A program made the position numbers and the translations under genes. Source: Micromonospora andamanensis (lineage in GTDB: Bacteria; Actinomycetota; Actinomycetes; Mycobacteriales; Micromonosporaceae). From it: a stretch of DNA of 64,000 nt. Location of the stretch: the NCBI RefSeq assembly GCF_016863495.1, contig NZ_BOOZ01000018.1:1-64000 (forward strand). Reading direction: 5' to 3'. The notes under the pieces are model-generated. The model searched no databases. It was given only the letters and a program-made list of their open reading frames with translations, and had not been told where the DNA came from. Shown in pieces: positions 1 through 7,320 of the stretch (position 1 is its first letter; every line of letters begins with the position of its first letter).

Positions 1-1
1 C

Positions 2-1168
2 TCACGTCGAGTAGGCCGAGTTCTCGTGCACGTAGGCGTGCGACAGATCGTTCGTCCACACCGTCGCCTCGGCGGCACCTGCATGCAGGTCGATCCGGAT
101 GGTGACGTCCCGGCCGGAGAGGTCGACCTTCGAACGGTCCTCGGCCGCCGCACCGGCCCGGCAGACCCAGATGCCGTTGACCGCCACGTCCACGGCGTCC
201 GGCTCGAACGCGGCGCTCGTGGTGCCGACGGCGGCGAGGATCCGACCCCAGTTCGGGTCGTTGCCGAACAGTGCCGTTTTGACCAGGTTGTTGCGGGCCA
301 CCGCCCGCCCCACCTCGACCCCGTCGTCCTCGTCGGCGGCGCCGACGACCTCGATGGCGACCTGCTTGGTGGCGCCCTCGGCGTCGGCGAGCAACTGCTG
401 GGCCAGGTCGTGGCAGGCGGCGGTGACCGCCGCAGCGAGTTCCGCTTCGCTCGGCGTGGCCCCCGAGGCGCCGCTGGCCAGCAGCAGCACCGTGTCGTTC
501 GTCGACATGCAGCCGTCGGAGTCCACCCGGTCGAAGGTGACCCGGGTGGCCGCTCGCAACGCCGCGTCGAGCGTCGCCGACCCGGCCACCGCGTCGGTGG
601 TGAGGACGCAGAGCATCGTCGCCATCGCCGGGGCCAGCATGCCGGCGCCCTTGGCCATGCCGCCGACGGTCCAGCCGTCGCCGGAGACAACAGTGGTCTT
701 CGGCCGGGTGTCCGTCGTCATGATCGCCTCGGCGGCGTCAGCACCGTTGTCGCCCAGGCTCCCGACGGCGGCGTCGACCCCGGGCAGGAGCCGGTCCATG
801 GGCAGCCGCTCGCCAATCAGCCCCGTGGAGCAGACCGCCACCTCACCCGCGCCGACCTCCTGCGGGTTGGCCGAGGTCAACGCGGCGGCGGTGTGCTCGG
901 CGGTGGCATGGGTGTCCTGGAAGCCGGCCGGCCCGGTGCAGGCGTTCGCACCGCCGGAGTTGAGCACCACCGCCCGTACGCTGCCGCCACCGACCACCTC
1001 CTGGGTCCAGAGCACCGGCGCGGCCTTGACCCGGTTGGCGGTGAAGACCCCGGCGACACCGGTGTCGGGGCCGTCGTTGACCACCAGCGCCACATCCGGC
1101 CCGCCGCTGGTCTTCAGGCCGGCGGCCACCCCGGCCGCCCGGAATCCTCGGGGTGTGGTCACGGTCAT
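2..1168 (-). CDS. argJ: Bifunctional glutamate N-acetyltransferase / amino-acid acetyltransferase ArgJ
   Basis: ArgJ moves the acetyl group from N-acetylornithine to glutamate in the cyclic arginine pathway and can also make N-acetylglutamate from acetyl-CoA. The 388-residue product has the autoprocessing motif MAKGAGMLAPAMATML; Thr184 in MATML is the expected cleavage nucleophile that splits alpha and beta chains. Length fits the family, and the gene is complete, its stop lying two bases from the window edge. The ATG start overlaps the argC stop as ATGA, so the two are translationally coupled. Further arg genes (argB, argD, argR) would be expected beyond the left edge. Identification is secure. 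Confidence 0.97.
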   Translation of the reverse strand: MTVTTPRGFRAAGVAAGLKTSGGPDVALVVNDGPDTGVAGVFTANRVKAAPVLWTQEVVGGGSVRAVVLNSGGANACTGPAGFQDTHATAEHTAAALTSANPQEVGAGEVAVCSTGLIGERLPMDRLLPGVDAAVGSLGDNGADAAEAIMTTDTRPKTTVVSGDGWTVGGMAKGAGMLAPAMATMLCVLTTDAVAGSATLDAALRAATRVTFDRVDSDGCMSTNDTVLLLASGASGATPSEAELAAAVTAACHDLAQQLLADAEGATKQVAIEVVGAADEDDGVEVGRAVARNNLVKTALFGNDPNWGRILAAVGTTSAAFEPDAVDVAVNGIWVCRAGAAAEDRSKVDLSGRDVTIRIDLHAGAAEATVWTNDLSHAYVHENSAYST

Positions 1169-2166
1169 GGCGCGGTCCCCCAGACGGACAGGCCCGTGGT
1201 CTCGGGCAGACCGAACATCAGGTTGGCGTTCTGCACCGCCTGGCCCGCGGCACCCTTGCCGAGGTTGTCCAACGCGGCGACCACGATCAGCCGGCCGGAG
1301 TCGACATCGACGGTGGCCTGTAGGTGACAGGAGTTGCCGCCCAGCGTGGCCGCCGTGTGCGGCCACCGCCCCTCGGGCAGCAGGTGCACGAATGGCGCGT
1401 CCGCGTACGCCTGCGCCAGCACCGTGCGCGGGTCGACCTCGCCTGTCGGCAACGCGGTGACGGTGGCCAGGATGCCGCGCGGCATCGGTGCCAGCACCGG
1501 CGTGAACGACAGGCCGGTCACCCCGGTGGCCTGCTTGATCTCGGGTACGTGCTGGTGCGCGCCCACCTTGTAGGGCGACAGGTCGCCCATCACCTCGCTG
1601 GCCAGCAGGTGGGCCTTGGCGGCCCGGCCCGCACCCGAGGTGCCGGACGCGGCGACGACCACCACGTCGTCCGGTCGGGCGGCACCGGCGGCGATCAGCG
1701 GGGCCAGCGCGAGGGTGATCGTCGCCGCGTAACAGCCGGTGTTGGCCACCCGGTCGGCGGCGGCGATCCGCTCCCGCTGGCCGGGCAGTTCGGGCAGGCC
1801 GTACGTCCACGTACCCGCGTGCGGTCCGCCGTAGTAACGGGCCCAGGCGTCCGCGTCGACGAGCCGGTGGTCGGCGCCGAGGTCGACGATCCGGACGCCG
1901 GCGGGCAGGTGCGCCGCGAGGGCGGCAGACTCGCCGTGCGGCAGGGCGAGGAAGACCAGATCCGCCTCGGCCAGCACCTCCGGCGTGGTCGCGCCGAGGG
2001 TCACGTCCAGCCCGGTCAGCTGCGGGTGAACGGCGTCCAGCCGCTGCCCGGCCTGGCTGTGCGCGGTGGCGGCGACCACCTCGAACTCGGGGTGCCCGGC
2101 GAGCAGGCGGAGCAGTTCACCACCGGCGTACCCACTCGCCCCGGCCACCGCAGCCCGAATTCCCAT
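1165..2166 (-). CDS. argC: N-acetyl-gamma-glutamyl-phosphate reductase ArgC
   Basis: ArgC reduces N-acetylglutamyl-5-phosphate to the semialdehyde with NADPH, the third step of arginine synthesis in the cytosol. The 333-residue protein begins MGIRAAVAGASGYAGGELLR, with the nucleotide-binding loop GASGYAG at residues 9-15. The catalytic cysteine lies in VANTGCYAATI at Cys145. The ATG start was chosen because it begins the conserved Rossmann strand and lies downstream of two candidate ARG boxes; an in-frame extension of 38 codons upstream carries no family homology and would cover the operators. It is the first gene of the arg operon here and overlaps argJ by 4 nt. Confidence 0.97.
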   Translation of the reverse strand: MGIRAAVAGASGYAGGELLRLLAGHPEFEVVAATAHSQAGQRLDAVHPQLTGLDVTLGATTPEVLAEADLVFLALPHGESAALAAHLPAGVRIVDLGADHRLVDADAWARYYGGPHAGTWTYGLPELPGQRERIAAADRVANTGCYAATITLALAPLIAAGAARPDDVVVVAASGTSGAGRAAKAHLLASEVMGDLSPYKVGAHQHVPEIKQATGVTGLSFTPVLAPMPRGILATVTALPTGEVDPRTVLAQAYADAPFVHLLPEGRWPHTAATLGGNSCHLQATVDVDSGRLIVVAALDNLGKGAAGQAVQNANLMFGLPETTGLSVWGTAP

Positions 2167-2177
2167 ACCCACCTCCG

Positions 2178-2189
2178 CATGACTATGCA
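2178..2189. promoter_or_regulatory. Candidate ARG box, gene-proximal
   Basis: An inverted repeat GCAT-GACT-ATGC lies about 12 bp before the argC ATG. It matches the TGCAT(N)ATGCA core known for ArgR operators of actinobacteria. The position suits repression of the arg operon. The call rests on motif match and position only. Confidence 0.6.
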
Positions 2190-2239
2190 GCGAGGCTAAC
2201 AGCAGCGGCGCGCGCGTTGCAAGTTCATACAGTAAGCCG

Positions 2240-2249
2240 CATGAGAATG
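2240..2249. promoter_or_regulatory. Candidate ARG box, distal
   Basis: A weaker inverted repeat CAT-GAGA-ATG with the same 4-bp spacer lies 61 bp, centre to centre, upstream of the proximal box. In the argC sense it reads TTCATTCTCATGCGG. Paired boxes are usual for hexameric ArgR. The arms are only 3 bp plus flanking similarity, so this is a weaker call. Confidence 0.4.
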
Positions 2250-2362
2250 AAGTCGGGGGCCGGACGGGGCTCGCCAGCAACCGATCCGACCGACCGCACC
2301 CATTCGTCGAGGCAGTTCGACAAAGTCAGCCGTAGCTCACATCGATCACGGCACCTTCCAAA

Positions 2363-2393
2363 CTGACGGTAGCCAGGGCGACATGGCTAGGCT
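2363..2393 (+). promoter_or_regulatory. Candidate promoter for the 2428 gene
   Basis: CTGACG at 2363-2368 and TAGGCT at 2388-2393 resemble -35 and -10 elements of the housekeeping sigma factor. The 19-bp spacer is long, so the -35 assignment is uncertain; the -10 is good. It lies 34 bp before the proposed start codon. Confidence 0.4.
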
Positions 2394-2427
2394 GACCCAG
2401 CTCGGGTGACGGTTGGAAGGAGGAGCG

Positions 2428-2640
2428 TTGAGGCACGGCCGGCGCGACCGTAAGCGTTGGGAACAGGTCGTGGAACTCCTGGCCGTCATCATGCTGGCGA
2501 TACCGACAAGCCTGATTCTGTTCTCCGGTGACCTGTTGTGGCGGGACGGCCTGGCGGCAGGCGTCCTGCTGCTGGCTACGTTAACGGTTCCACCGGGTCT
2601 GGCGCTCTGGGTGATCGAGCGTCGGGGTCGCCAGCGATGA
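2428..2640 (+). CDS. Small two-helix membrane protein of unknown function
   Basis: This 70-residue protein has a basic N-terminus (RHGRRDRKR), two hydrophobic segments (roughly residues 15-33 and 41-58) and a basic tail ERRGRQR, which suggests a small inner-membrane hairpin protein. The TTG start is chosen because GGAAGGAGG sits a few bases upstream; an earlier in-frame TTG at 2413 would overlap that ribosome binding site. The stop overlaps the next start as ATGA. I do not recognise the family. A good ribosome binding site, a -10 element and translational coupling support it as real. Confidence 0.6.
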   Translation: MRHGRRDRKRWEQVVELLAVIMLAIPTSLILFSGDLLWRDGLAAGVLLLATLTVPPGLALWVIERRGRQR

Positions 2641-2843
2641 GTGACAAGCTGGGTGACGACGGGTGCGGACATTACTGGACGAGCCCGGCCGATGACGGAC
2701 TGTTTCAGCAGGTCAGCCATGCCGTCAGCGCAGGTCACAAACGCACGCTGGTTCTTTCGGGACGAAGGCATCAGATCCCCACTGCGCCACGACTCGGGGT
2801 CTTGACCGGCGAGGACGCTGAGCTGCGTTCGTCGGGAACCTGA
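2637..2843 (+). CDS. Small hypothetical protein coupled to the preceding gene
   Basis: The reading frame encodes 68 residues starting MSDKLGDDGCGHYWTSPADD. The N-terminus is acidic and the C-terminal half basic, with no hydrophobic segment, so it is probably cytosolic. No family is recognised. The main support is the ATGA overlap with the upstream membrane-protein gene; its codon use is less G/C-biased at third positions than the backbone genes, so it could be a decayed or non-coding stretch. Function unknown. Confidence 0.35.
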   Translation: MSDKLGDDGCGHYWTSPADDGLFQQVSHAVSAGHKRTLVLSGRRHQIPTAPRLGVLTGEDAELRSSGT

Positions 2844-2898
2844 CTCTGTCGCACTGCTGGGGCAACGGCGGTGGTCAACCGCGACTACCGTCGCGGCC

Positions 2899-3015
2899 AT
2901 GGGAGCACTCAAGCCGTGGCACCTGGTCGTTCTCGCCCTGTGCTGTCTCCTGCCAACGGCAGTAGCCATCGTTGGGGGAGTCTGGGCGGTCCGGCGAAGC
3001 CGCAACCGTCGCTGA
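2899..3015 (+). CDS. 38-residue single-pass membrane microprotein with TatA-like N-terminus
   Basis: The frame encodes 38 residues: MGALKPWH, a hydrophobic stretch of about 22 residues (LVVLALCCLLPTAVAIVGGV) and a basic end WAVRRSRNRR. MGALKPWH resembles the start of actinobacterial TatA, but the amphipathic helix and acidic tail of TatA are absent. There is no Shine-Dalgarno sequence; TACCGT at 2886-2891 followed by 7 nt before the ATG suggests a leaderless transcript. Expected topology is one membrane helix with a cytoplasmic basic tail. Function unknown. Confidence 0.6.
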   Translation: MGALKPWHLVVLALCCLLPTAVAIVGGVWAVRRSRNRR

Positions 3016-3303
3016 TCCGCGTGCCCTGGGTCTATCCGATTTCCAAACTGGCAGTCCGCGAAACTTAACGCTGGTGGCCCTGTCACTGTCGACAGCAACG
3101 GTGACAGCAACAGGGTCGAATACGGCGAGCCGAAGCCAGCCGACGAAGGATCAGCGCTCGACGTCAGCGACGTGCATGGACCACCCCGGACGGAGCGCCC
3201 AGAACTTACAAGCGAGGGGTCAACGGCGTGCGACGTTGAGGGTACGGTCGATGGGGTGGCGGCTGGGCAGGTTCGCCTGGCCTGTTGAGCTTGGAGCGGC
3301 GTT
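3016..3303. other. Gene-poor gap before the XRE regulator
   Basis: I see no convincing gene or structured RNA here. Open frames are short, lack ribosome binding sites and have poor codon bias. The last 20 bases carry a GGAG that serves as ribosome binding site for the regulator. Base composition is lower in GC than the backbone. Confidence 0.5.
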
Positions 3304-4500
3304 ATGGCCTCGTCCGTCGATCCGCGCTTCGGCGTAGCTCTGCGTGAGTTTCGGGAGCGGCGTGCTCTGTCGCTTCGTTCCCTCGGGCGGCTCGCTCATC
3401 GGAGTAAAAGTCATCTGCACGAGTTAGAGACAGGGCTGAAGGCTCCGACAGCGGACACGGCGCGCCACTTGGACCAGATTCTCGACGCGGGAGGCGTGCT
3501 TGCTGGCCTGGTCGATGCGCCGATCGACCACGCCGCCGAGGCCGTCGAGCTGCTTGCGAGAGCCGCCGCCAGTGACGTGAGCAGAGACGTGCTCGATCGG
3601 ATCGAGCAGGGCGTTGACGACCTTGCCAGTTCCTATCCGACGATGGCTCCGGCGGATCTCTTGCCGTTGGTGCGGCGGCACCTCGCCTATGTGGGGCGGT
3701 TGCTGGATGGACGGGTCACGCTTGCTCAACGGCGTCGGCTGTTGATTGCCGGTGGCTGGCTGGCGGTGCTGCGGGCGACCGTCCACATCGATTTGCGGCA
3801 GCGGAGTGCTGCGGCTGCTCACTTGCGAGCTGCTCGTGATCTTGCCGAGCATGCGGAGCATGGCGAGATCCAGGCATGGTGTCTCGAAACCCGGGCCTGG
3901 GATGTATTGACTCAAGGTGACTACCGGACGGCACTCGATCTTTCCGATCAGGCTCAGCGGGTCGCCCCGAAGGGTAGCTCCGCCCGCATTCAGGCGACTG
4001 CTCAGGAGGCTCGTGCGTGGGCGCGGATCGGGGACGTGGGTGCGACTCGGCGCGCGTTGGACCGGGTTGAGCGGCTGACGGCGAATCTGGCTGTTCCCGA
4101 GCGCGCCGAGCACCACTATCGGTACGACCCAGCTAAGGCCGCCGCGTATACGGCGACGACGTTGGCGTGGGCGGGTGACCCTGGTGCCGAGCAGGTGGCG
4201 CGGGCGGTGTTGACGGATCTGGATCCGCACGGTGATGTGGGAGCGCGGCCCCGCCGGTCCGCGTCGGCTCGTCTCGACCTTGGCCTTGCCCTGGTCGCTG
4301 CCGGTCAGCCGGATGAGGCGGTGGCACTGGGGGCGCAGGCGGTGGCGTCCGGGCGGGTGGTGCCGTCGAACTGGTGGCGGGCTGCGGAGTTGCTGGCGAA
4401 GGTGGAGCAGTCGGGGGTACCCGAGGCCGCGACATTGCGTGATCTGTGCATCGAGTACGCCCCGGGACGTCGACCACCAGCGGACAGCACACCTGGTTAG
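3304..4500 (+). CDS. XRE-family regulator with TPR-like C-terminal region
   Basis: The 398-residue protein opens with a helix-turn-helix (residues about 10-65: FGVALREFRERRALSLRSLG, then HRSKSHLHELETGLKAPTAD). A long alanine-rich helical region follows, with repeats typical of TPR-like sensor domains (for example AAAHLRAARDLAEHAEHGEI and RTALDLSDQAQRVAP). Such proteins bind DNA and sense a ligand or peptide through the repeat domain; the ligand here is unknown. The ATG has a GGAG upstream. Third-position GC is lower than in flanking operons, consistent with acquisition. Three overlapping small genes follow on the same strand, as seen again near 27-28 kb beside another XRE gene. Confidence 0.8.
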   Translation: MASSVDPRFGVALREFRERRALSLRSLGRLAHRSKSHLHELETGLKAPTADTARHLDQILDAGGVLAGLVDAPIDHAAEAVELLARAAASDVSRDVLDRIEQGVDDLASSYPTMAPADLLPLVRRHLAYVGRLLDGRVTLAQRRRLLIAGGWLAVLRATVHIDLRQRSAAAAHLRAARDLAEHAEHGEIQAWCLETRAWDVLTQGDYRTALDLSDQAQRVAPKGSSARIQATAQEARAWARIGDVGATRRALDRVERLTANLAVPERAEHHYRYDPAKAAAYTATTLAWAGDPGAEQVARAVLTDLDPHGDVGARPRRSASARLDLGLALVAAGQPDEAVALGAQAVASGRVVPSNWWRAAELLAKVEQSGVPEAATLRDLCIEYAPGRRPPADSTPG

Positions 4501-4621
4501 CGGACAGTCACCTTCTGGATCGACAACGCGCGCAGCGTGAGGCTTGACCTCTGCAATCGGGCGCGGATCGAGGCACATCAGCAGATTGCCCTCCGTGTCC
4601 TCAGGAGGGAGGGCCGGACCG

Positions 4622-4993
4622 GTGGCGGTGGCTATTGGACTCCTGCGGCGAATAGTCAGCCGGTACTTCCCGTCGTCACCGGCGGTGTCGGGGTTCGGCC
4701 AGCGCATCCAGACGATGGAGCAGGACGCCGCCCGGCGGCGGCTGTTGGACCAGGCGCGAGGCGTACAACAGCATCCGGCAGCGGGCAGGGATACGTCGAT
4801 GTCGCGGGAGCGGCGCGTCTCGTACGACGAGTACCTGTCGGCCACCGCGTTGACCTTCGCGCGGCGGCATCGCCCGGTGTGGTCGTGGCAACCGTGGCGG
4901 CGTGTCTGCCGGTGCGGAGCCGACCTGCCGTGCCGTGCTCGGCACCGTATCCCGATCAACCGGGGCCACTGGCCGCAGGAGAACGAGCAGTGA
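4622..4993 (+). CDS. Small hypothetical protein with C-terminal CRCG...C motif
   Basis: The 123-residue product has a basic N-terminal region and a distinctive end: SYDEYLSATALTFARRHRP, then VCRCGADLPCRARHRIPINR, then GHWP. The CxC-x5-C pattern may bind a metal, but this is inference. The GTG at 4622 was chosen because GGAGGGAGG ends 8 nt before it; earlier in-frame starts would include that site. The stop overlaps the next start as GTGA. I believe this type of protein recurs in Micromonosporaceae near XRE regulators, but no function is known to me. Confidence 0.65.
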   Translation: MAVAIGLLRRIVSRYFPSSPAVSGFGQRIQTMEQDAARRRLLDQARGVQQHPAAGRDTSMSRERRVSYDEYLSATALTFARRHRPVWSWQPWRRVCRCGADLPCRARHRIPINRGHWPQENEQ

Positions 4994-5169
4994 CCGGCGG
5001 CCCGGAGCAGGCGATCCTCGTGGTGCACGTCCGAGGGCTCGACGGCATGTGCGCCGGATGCCGGGCGTGGTGGTCACGGCTCGCCCCGTACCCCTGCTGG
5101 CAGGTGGACTGGGCGACCAGCCGGCAGGCTCGCGCGAGCGTCGCCCGGTTCCTGGAGGGGGTGCGGTGA
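4990..5169 (+). CDS. 59-residue cysteine-containing hypothetical protein
   Basis: The frame encodes MTGGPEQAILVVHVRGLDG followed by MCAGCRAWWSRLAPYPCWQ and a helical end (SRQARASVARFLEGVR). The CAGC-x10-C arrangement suggests a small zinc-ribbon-like fold. It starts with GTG in a GTGA overlap with the previous gene and ends in a GTGA overlap with the next, so the three are a translationally coupled unit. Function unknown; the coupling and the Cys pattern shared with neighbours argue that it is expressed. Confidence 0.65.
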   Translation: MTGGPEQAILVVHVRGLDGMCAGCRAWWSRLAPYPCWQVDWATSRQARASVARFLEGVR

Positions 5170-5462
5170 CCACCCACGGCCCGGTGCTGCCGACCTGGAG
5201 CTGCGGCGGCTGCGACTTGCCCTGGCCGTGCCCGACCCGACGGCGGGAGCTACGCGCGGAGTACGCCGACGCGCCGGTGTCGCTGGCGCTGTACCTCGGC
5301 GGCTATCTCGTTCAGGCGGCCGAGGACATGCCCTGGGCACCGGCCGGCGCACTGCACCGCCGCTTCATCGGCTGGACCCGACAGCCGCTAGCAGTACAGC
5401 AGCGAAGTACAGCAACCGTGCCAGCCGAACCGGGCCGGAACGGGCGTCACCAGGCCGGATGA
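5166..5462 (+). CDS. CxxC-WPC small protein, paralogue of the 27972-28229 product
   Basis: The 98-residue product contains TWSCGGCDLPWPCPTRRREL, then RAEYADAPVSLALYLGGYLV and ALHRRFIGWTR. The same layout, TWxCxxCxxxWPC, a helical middle with YxxxxxxL, and LHxRFxxW, is found in the protein at 27972-28229, so the two are paralogues. Three cysteines close to a WP pair suggest a small metal-binding site. In some databases this family carries flavin-reductase names, for which I see no sequence support. It closes a coupled small-gene trio behind an XRE regulator. Function unknown. Confidence 0.7.
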   Translation: MTTHGPVLPTWSCGGCDLPWPCPTRRRELRAEYADAPVSLALYLGGYLVQAAEDMPWAPAGALHRRFIGWTRQPLAVQQRSTATVPAEPGRNGRHQAG

Positions 5463-5506
5463 CCTCGGACGACAGCCGCTCCGGCCGGCTTGCCGAGAGT
5501 GCACAC

Positions 5507-6532
5507 CTAGAGGCGGCCCTCGTCGACCGCGTGGGTGACCCAGGGGATGACCTCGTCGAGCATCTCATCCAGGGACGTGGTCGCGGTGAAACCGAGCACC
5601 TCGCGGGCCTTCGTGGTGTCCGGTACGCGCTTCTGCACGTCGTACTGGAAGGGGTCGTCGCTTACGTGCCGGAACGGAACGTCAGCGCCCTTGATCTTGT
5701 GCCAGATCAGCTCGGCCAGTTCCAGGACCGTTGTCGACTCGGCGGTGGAGAGGTTGAAGTCCTCGTTCCGGGCCGCCGGGTGCTCGATCGCGAGCGCGAT
5801 CCCCCGGGCCAGGTCGCCGCCGTAGGTGTAGTGCCGCACCTGGTCGCCCGCGCCGAGAATGTGCAGCGGATCCTGCCCCTTGACGATCTTCTGCACCAGG
5901 TCGGGTACGACGTGCGACATGGCCAGCTTGACGTTGCCGGAGAGCACCTCGGCCTGGCCCAGCGCCCGCCCCTCCCCCACGCCTACGCAGTTGAACGGTC
6001 GCACGATCGTGTAGGGCAGTTGGTACTGGTCCCAGGCCGCCCGGGCGTAGTACTCCACGGCCAGCTTCTGGAAGCCGTACGAGGACAGCGGCGGCGGGAT
6101 GCGCCGTTCGTCGCCCTCCCGGCTGGGCCAGTGCTCGGTGGACTCGAACACCATCGAGGAGGAGAGGTAGGTGACCTTGGACAGGCGACCGGCGCGGTGC
6201 GCCTGGATCGCCGCGTCGCAGGTGGCCGCCATGATCCGCTCGTTGGTGGCGAGCAGGTCGTAGGCGTACGCGTGGAAGTAGGAGATCCCACCGATCATGG
6301 CGGCACCGGCGACCAGGTGGTCGCAGCCGTCGAGCAGCCCGGTCAGCAGATCGGTGTCGCGGGCGTCCCCCTCGACGAACCGGAACCGCGGGTGCCCCTC
6401 GTGGCTCTGGGCGACCGGGCCGTACTTCGAGAAGTTGTCGACACCCACCACCTCGTGGCCACGGTCGAGCAGCTCCGCGACGAGATAGCCACCGATGAAG
6501 CCGGCCGAACCAGTTACCAGGACCTTCGCCAC
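5507..6532 (-). CDS. NAD-dependent sugar-nucleotide epimerase/dehydratase (extended SDR)
   Basis: The 341-residue protein has the extended SDR signature: VLVTGSAGFIGGYLVAEL at the N-terminus (GxxGxxG), a serine triad region TYLSSSMVF and catalytic Tyr/Lys in SSYGFQKLAVEYYAR. Enzymes of this type epimerise or dehydrate nucleotide sugars. Its neighbours, 8 nt upstream a glycosyltransferase and before that a UDP-sugar dehydrogenase, place it in cell-surface polysaccharide or glycolipid synthesis. The exact sugar cannot be read from the sequence. The start codon is GTG, chosen because the dinucleotide-binding strand begins immediately. Confidence 0.88.
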   Translation of the reverse strand: MAKVLVTGSAGFIGGYLVAELLDRGHEVVGVDNFSKYGPVAQSHEGHPRFRFVEGDARDTDLLTGLLDGCDHLVAGAAMIGGISYFHAYAYDLLATNERIMAATCDAAIQAHRAGRLSKVTYLSSSMVFESTEHWPSREGDERRIPPPLSSYGFQKLAVEYYARAAWDQYQLPYTIVRPFNCVGVGEGRALGQAEVLSGNVKLAMSHVVPDLVQKIVKGQDPLHILGAGDQVRHYTYGGDLARGIALAIEHPAARNEDFNLSTAESTTVLELAELIWHKIKGADVPFRHVSDDPFQYDVQKRVPDTTKAREVLGFTATTSLDEMLDEVIPWVTHAVDEGRL

Positions 6533-6540
6533 GTACGCTC

Positions 6541-7320
6541 CTATGCCGTCTTCTCGAACTCGGTGCCGCGCGGACTCGGCACGGCCGCCGTCCGCACCCG
6601 GGCGGTCAGCTTCTCCCGGCTCAGCCGTCGACCGTAGGCGAACAGGTACCAGCGCAGGTAGCCGGGGAGGAAGCGGCCCAGGTCGAAGTGGGACTCGCCG
6701 AGTGGCCGGTCCAGCCAGATGGTCGGGATCTCGGCCACCGGCAGGCGCAGCCGGGTGGCCTTCGCGGTCAGTTCCAGCCCGATCTCGAAGCCGGTCCGCG
6801 ACTCGATGCCGACCTCCCGGACGAACGCCGTGTCGTACGCCTTGAAGCTGTTCGTGGCGTCCCGGGTGCCCGCCCGCGCGAAGGTGTAGAGGCTGCGCCC
6901 GGCCCAGCGGGACATCATCCGCTTCAGCCTCGGCCCGCCGACCTGCTGGCCACCCGGCATGTACCGGGAGGCGGCGGCGACCACCACGCCCCGGTCGACC
7001 AACCGGGCCAGTTCGTCGATCTGGCGGGGATCGTCACACCCGTCGGCCATCGTGACCACCGCGACCGGCGCCAGGGCGGCGTCGATGCCGAACCGGATGG
7101 CGTTGGCCGGGCCCCGACCGTAGGTGTTGAGCACCGCCCGGACCCTCGGGTCGGTACGCGCGATCCGCTCGACGTACGGGACCGTGGTGTCCTCCGGCAT
7201 GTCGTGCACGATCAGCACCTCGGCGGGCAGCATCAGCTCGCGCAGCATCCGCTCCAGGCAGCGGACGATCGCCTCACCCTCGTTGTAGACCGGCACGATC
7301 ACCGACACCCGGGGATTCAT
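6541..7320 (-). CDS. Family 2 glycosyltransferase
   Basis: The 259-residue protein starts MNPRVSVIVPVYNEGEAIVR, the classic GT2 nucleotide-sugar-binding strand, and has an acidic TMADGCDDP motif near residue 95 in the place of the usual DxD region. The C-terminal half (RFLPGYLRWYLFAYGRRL) may contact the membrane. It resembles dolichol-phosphate-mannose-synthase-like enzymes more than multi-domain transferases, so a lipid-linked acceptor is possible. Its ATG overlaps the dehydrogenase stop by one base (TGATG), so it is coupled to it. The specific donor and acceptor are unknown. Confidence 0.88.
   Translation of the reverse strand: MNPRVSVIVPVYNEGEAIVRCLERMLRELMLPAEVLIVHDMPEDTTVPYVERIARTDPRVRAVLNTYGRGPANAIRFGIDAALAPVAVVTMADGCDDPRQIDELARLVDRGVVVAAASRYMPGGQQVGGPRLKRMMSRWAGRSLYTFARAGTRDATNSFKAYDTAFVREVGIESRTGFEIGLELTAKATRLRLPVAEIPTIWLDRPLGESHFDLGRFLPGYLRWYLFAYGRRLSREKLTARVRTAAVPSPRGTEFEKTA

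Noticed and set aside
3016-3337. Open frames in the gap before the XRE gene, one overlapping its start
   Set aside because: They lack ribosome binding sites, have poor codon bias, and the overlapping frame conflicts with the clear regulator start.
4990-5462. Flavin reductase or oxidoreductase identity for the cysteine-rich small proteins
   Set aside because: No flavin or nucleotide-binding motif is visible in these short proteins; such a name would be an annotation carry-over.
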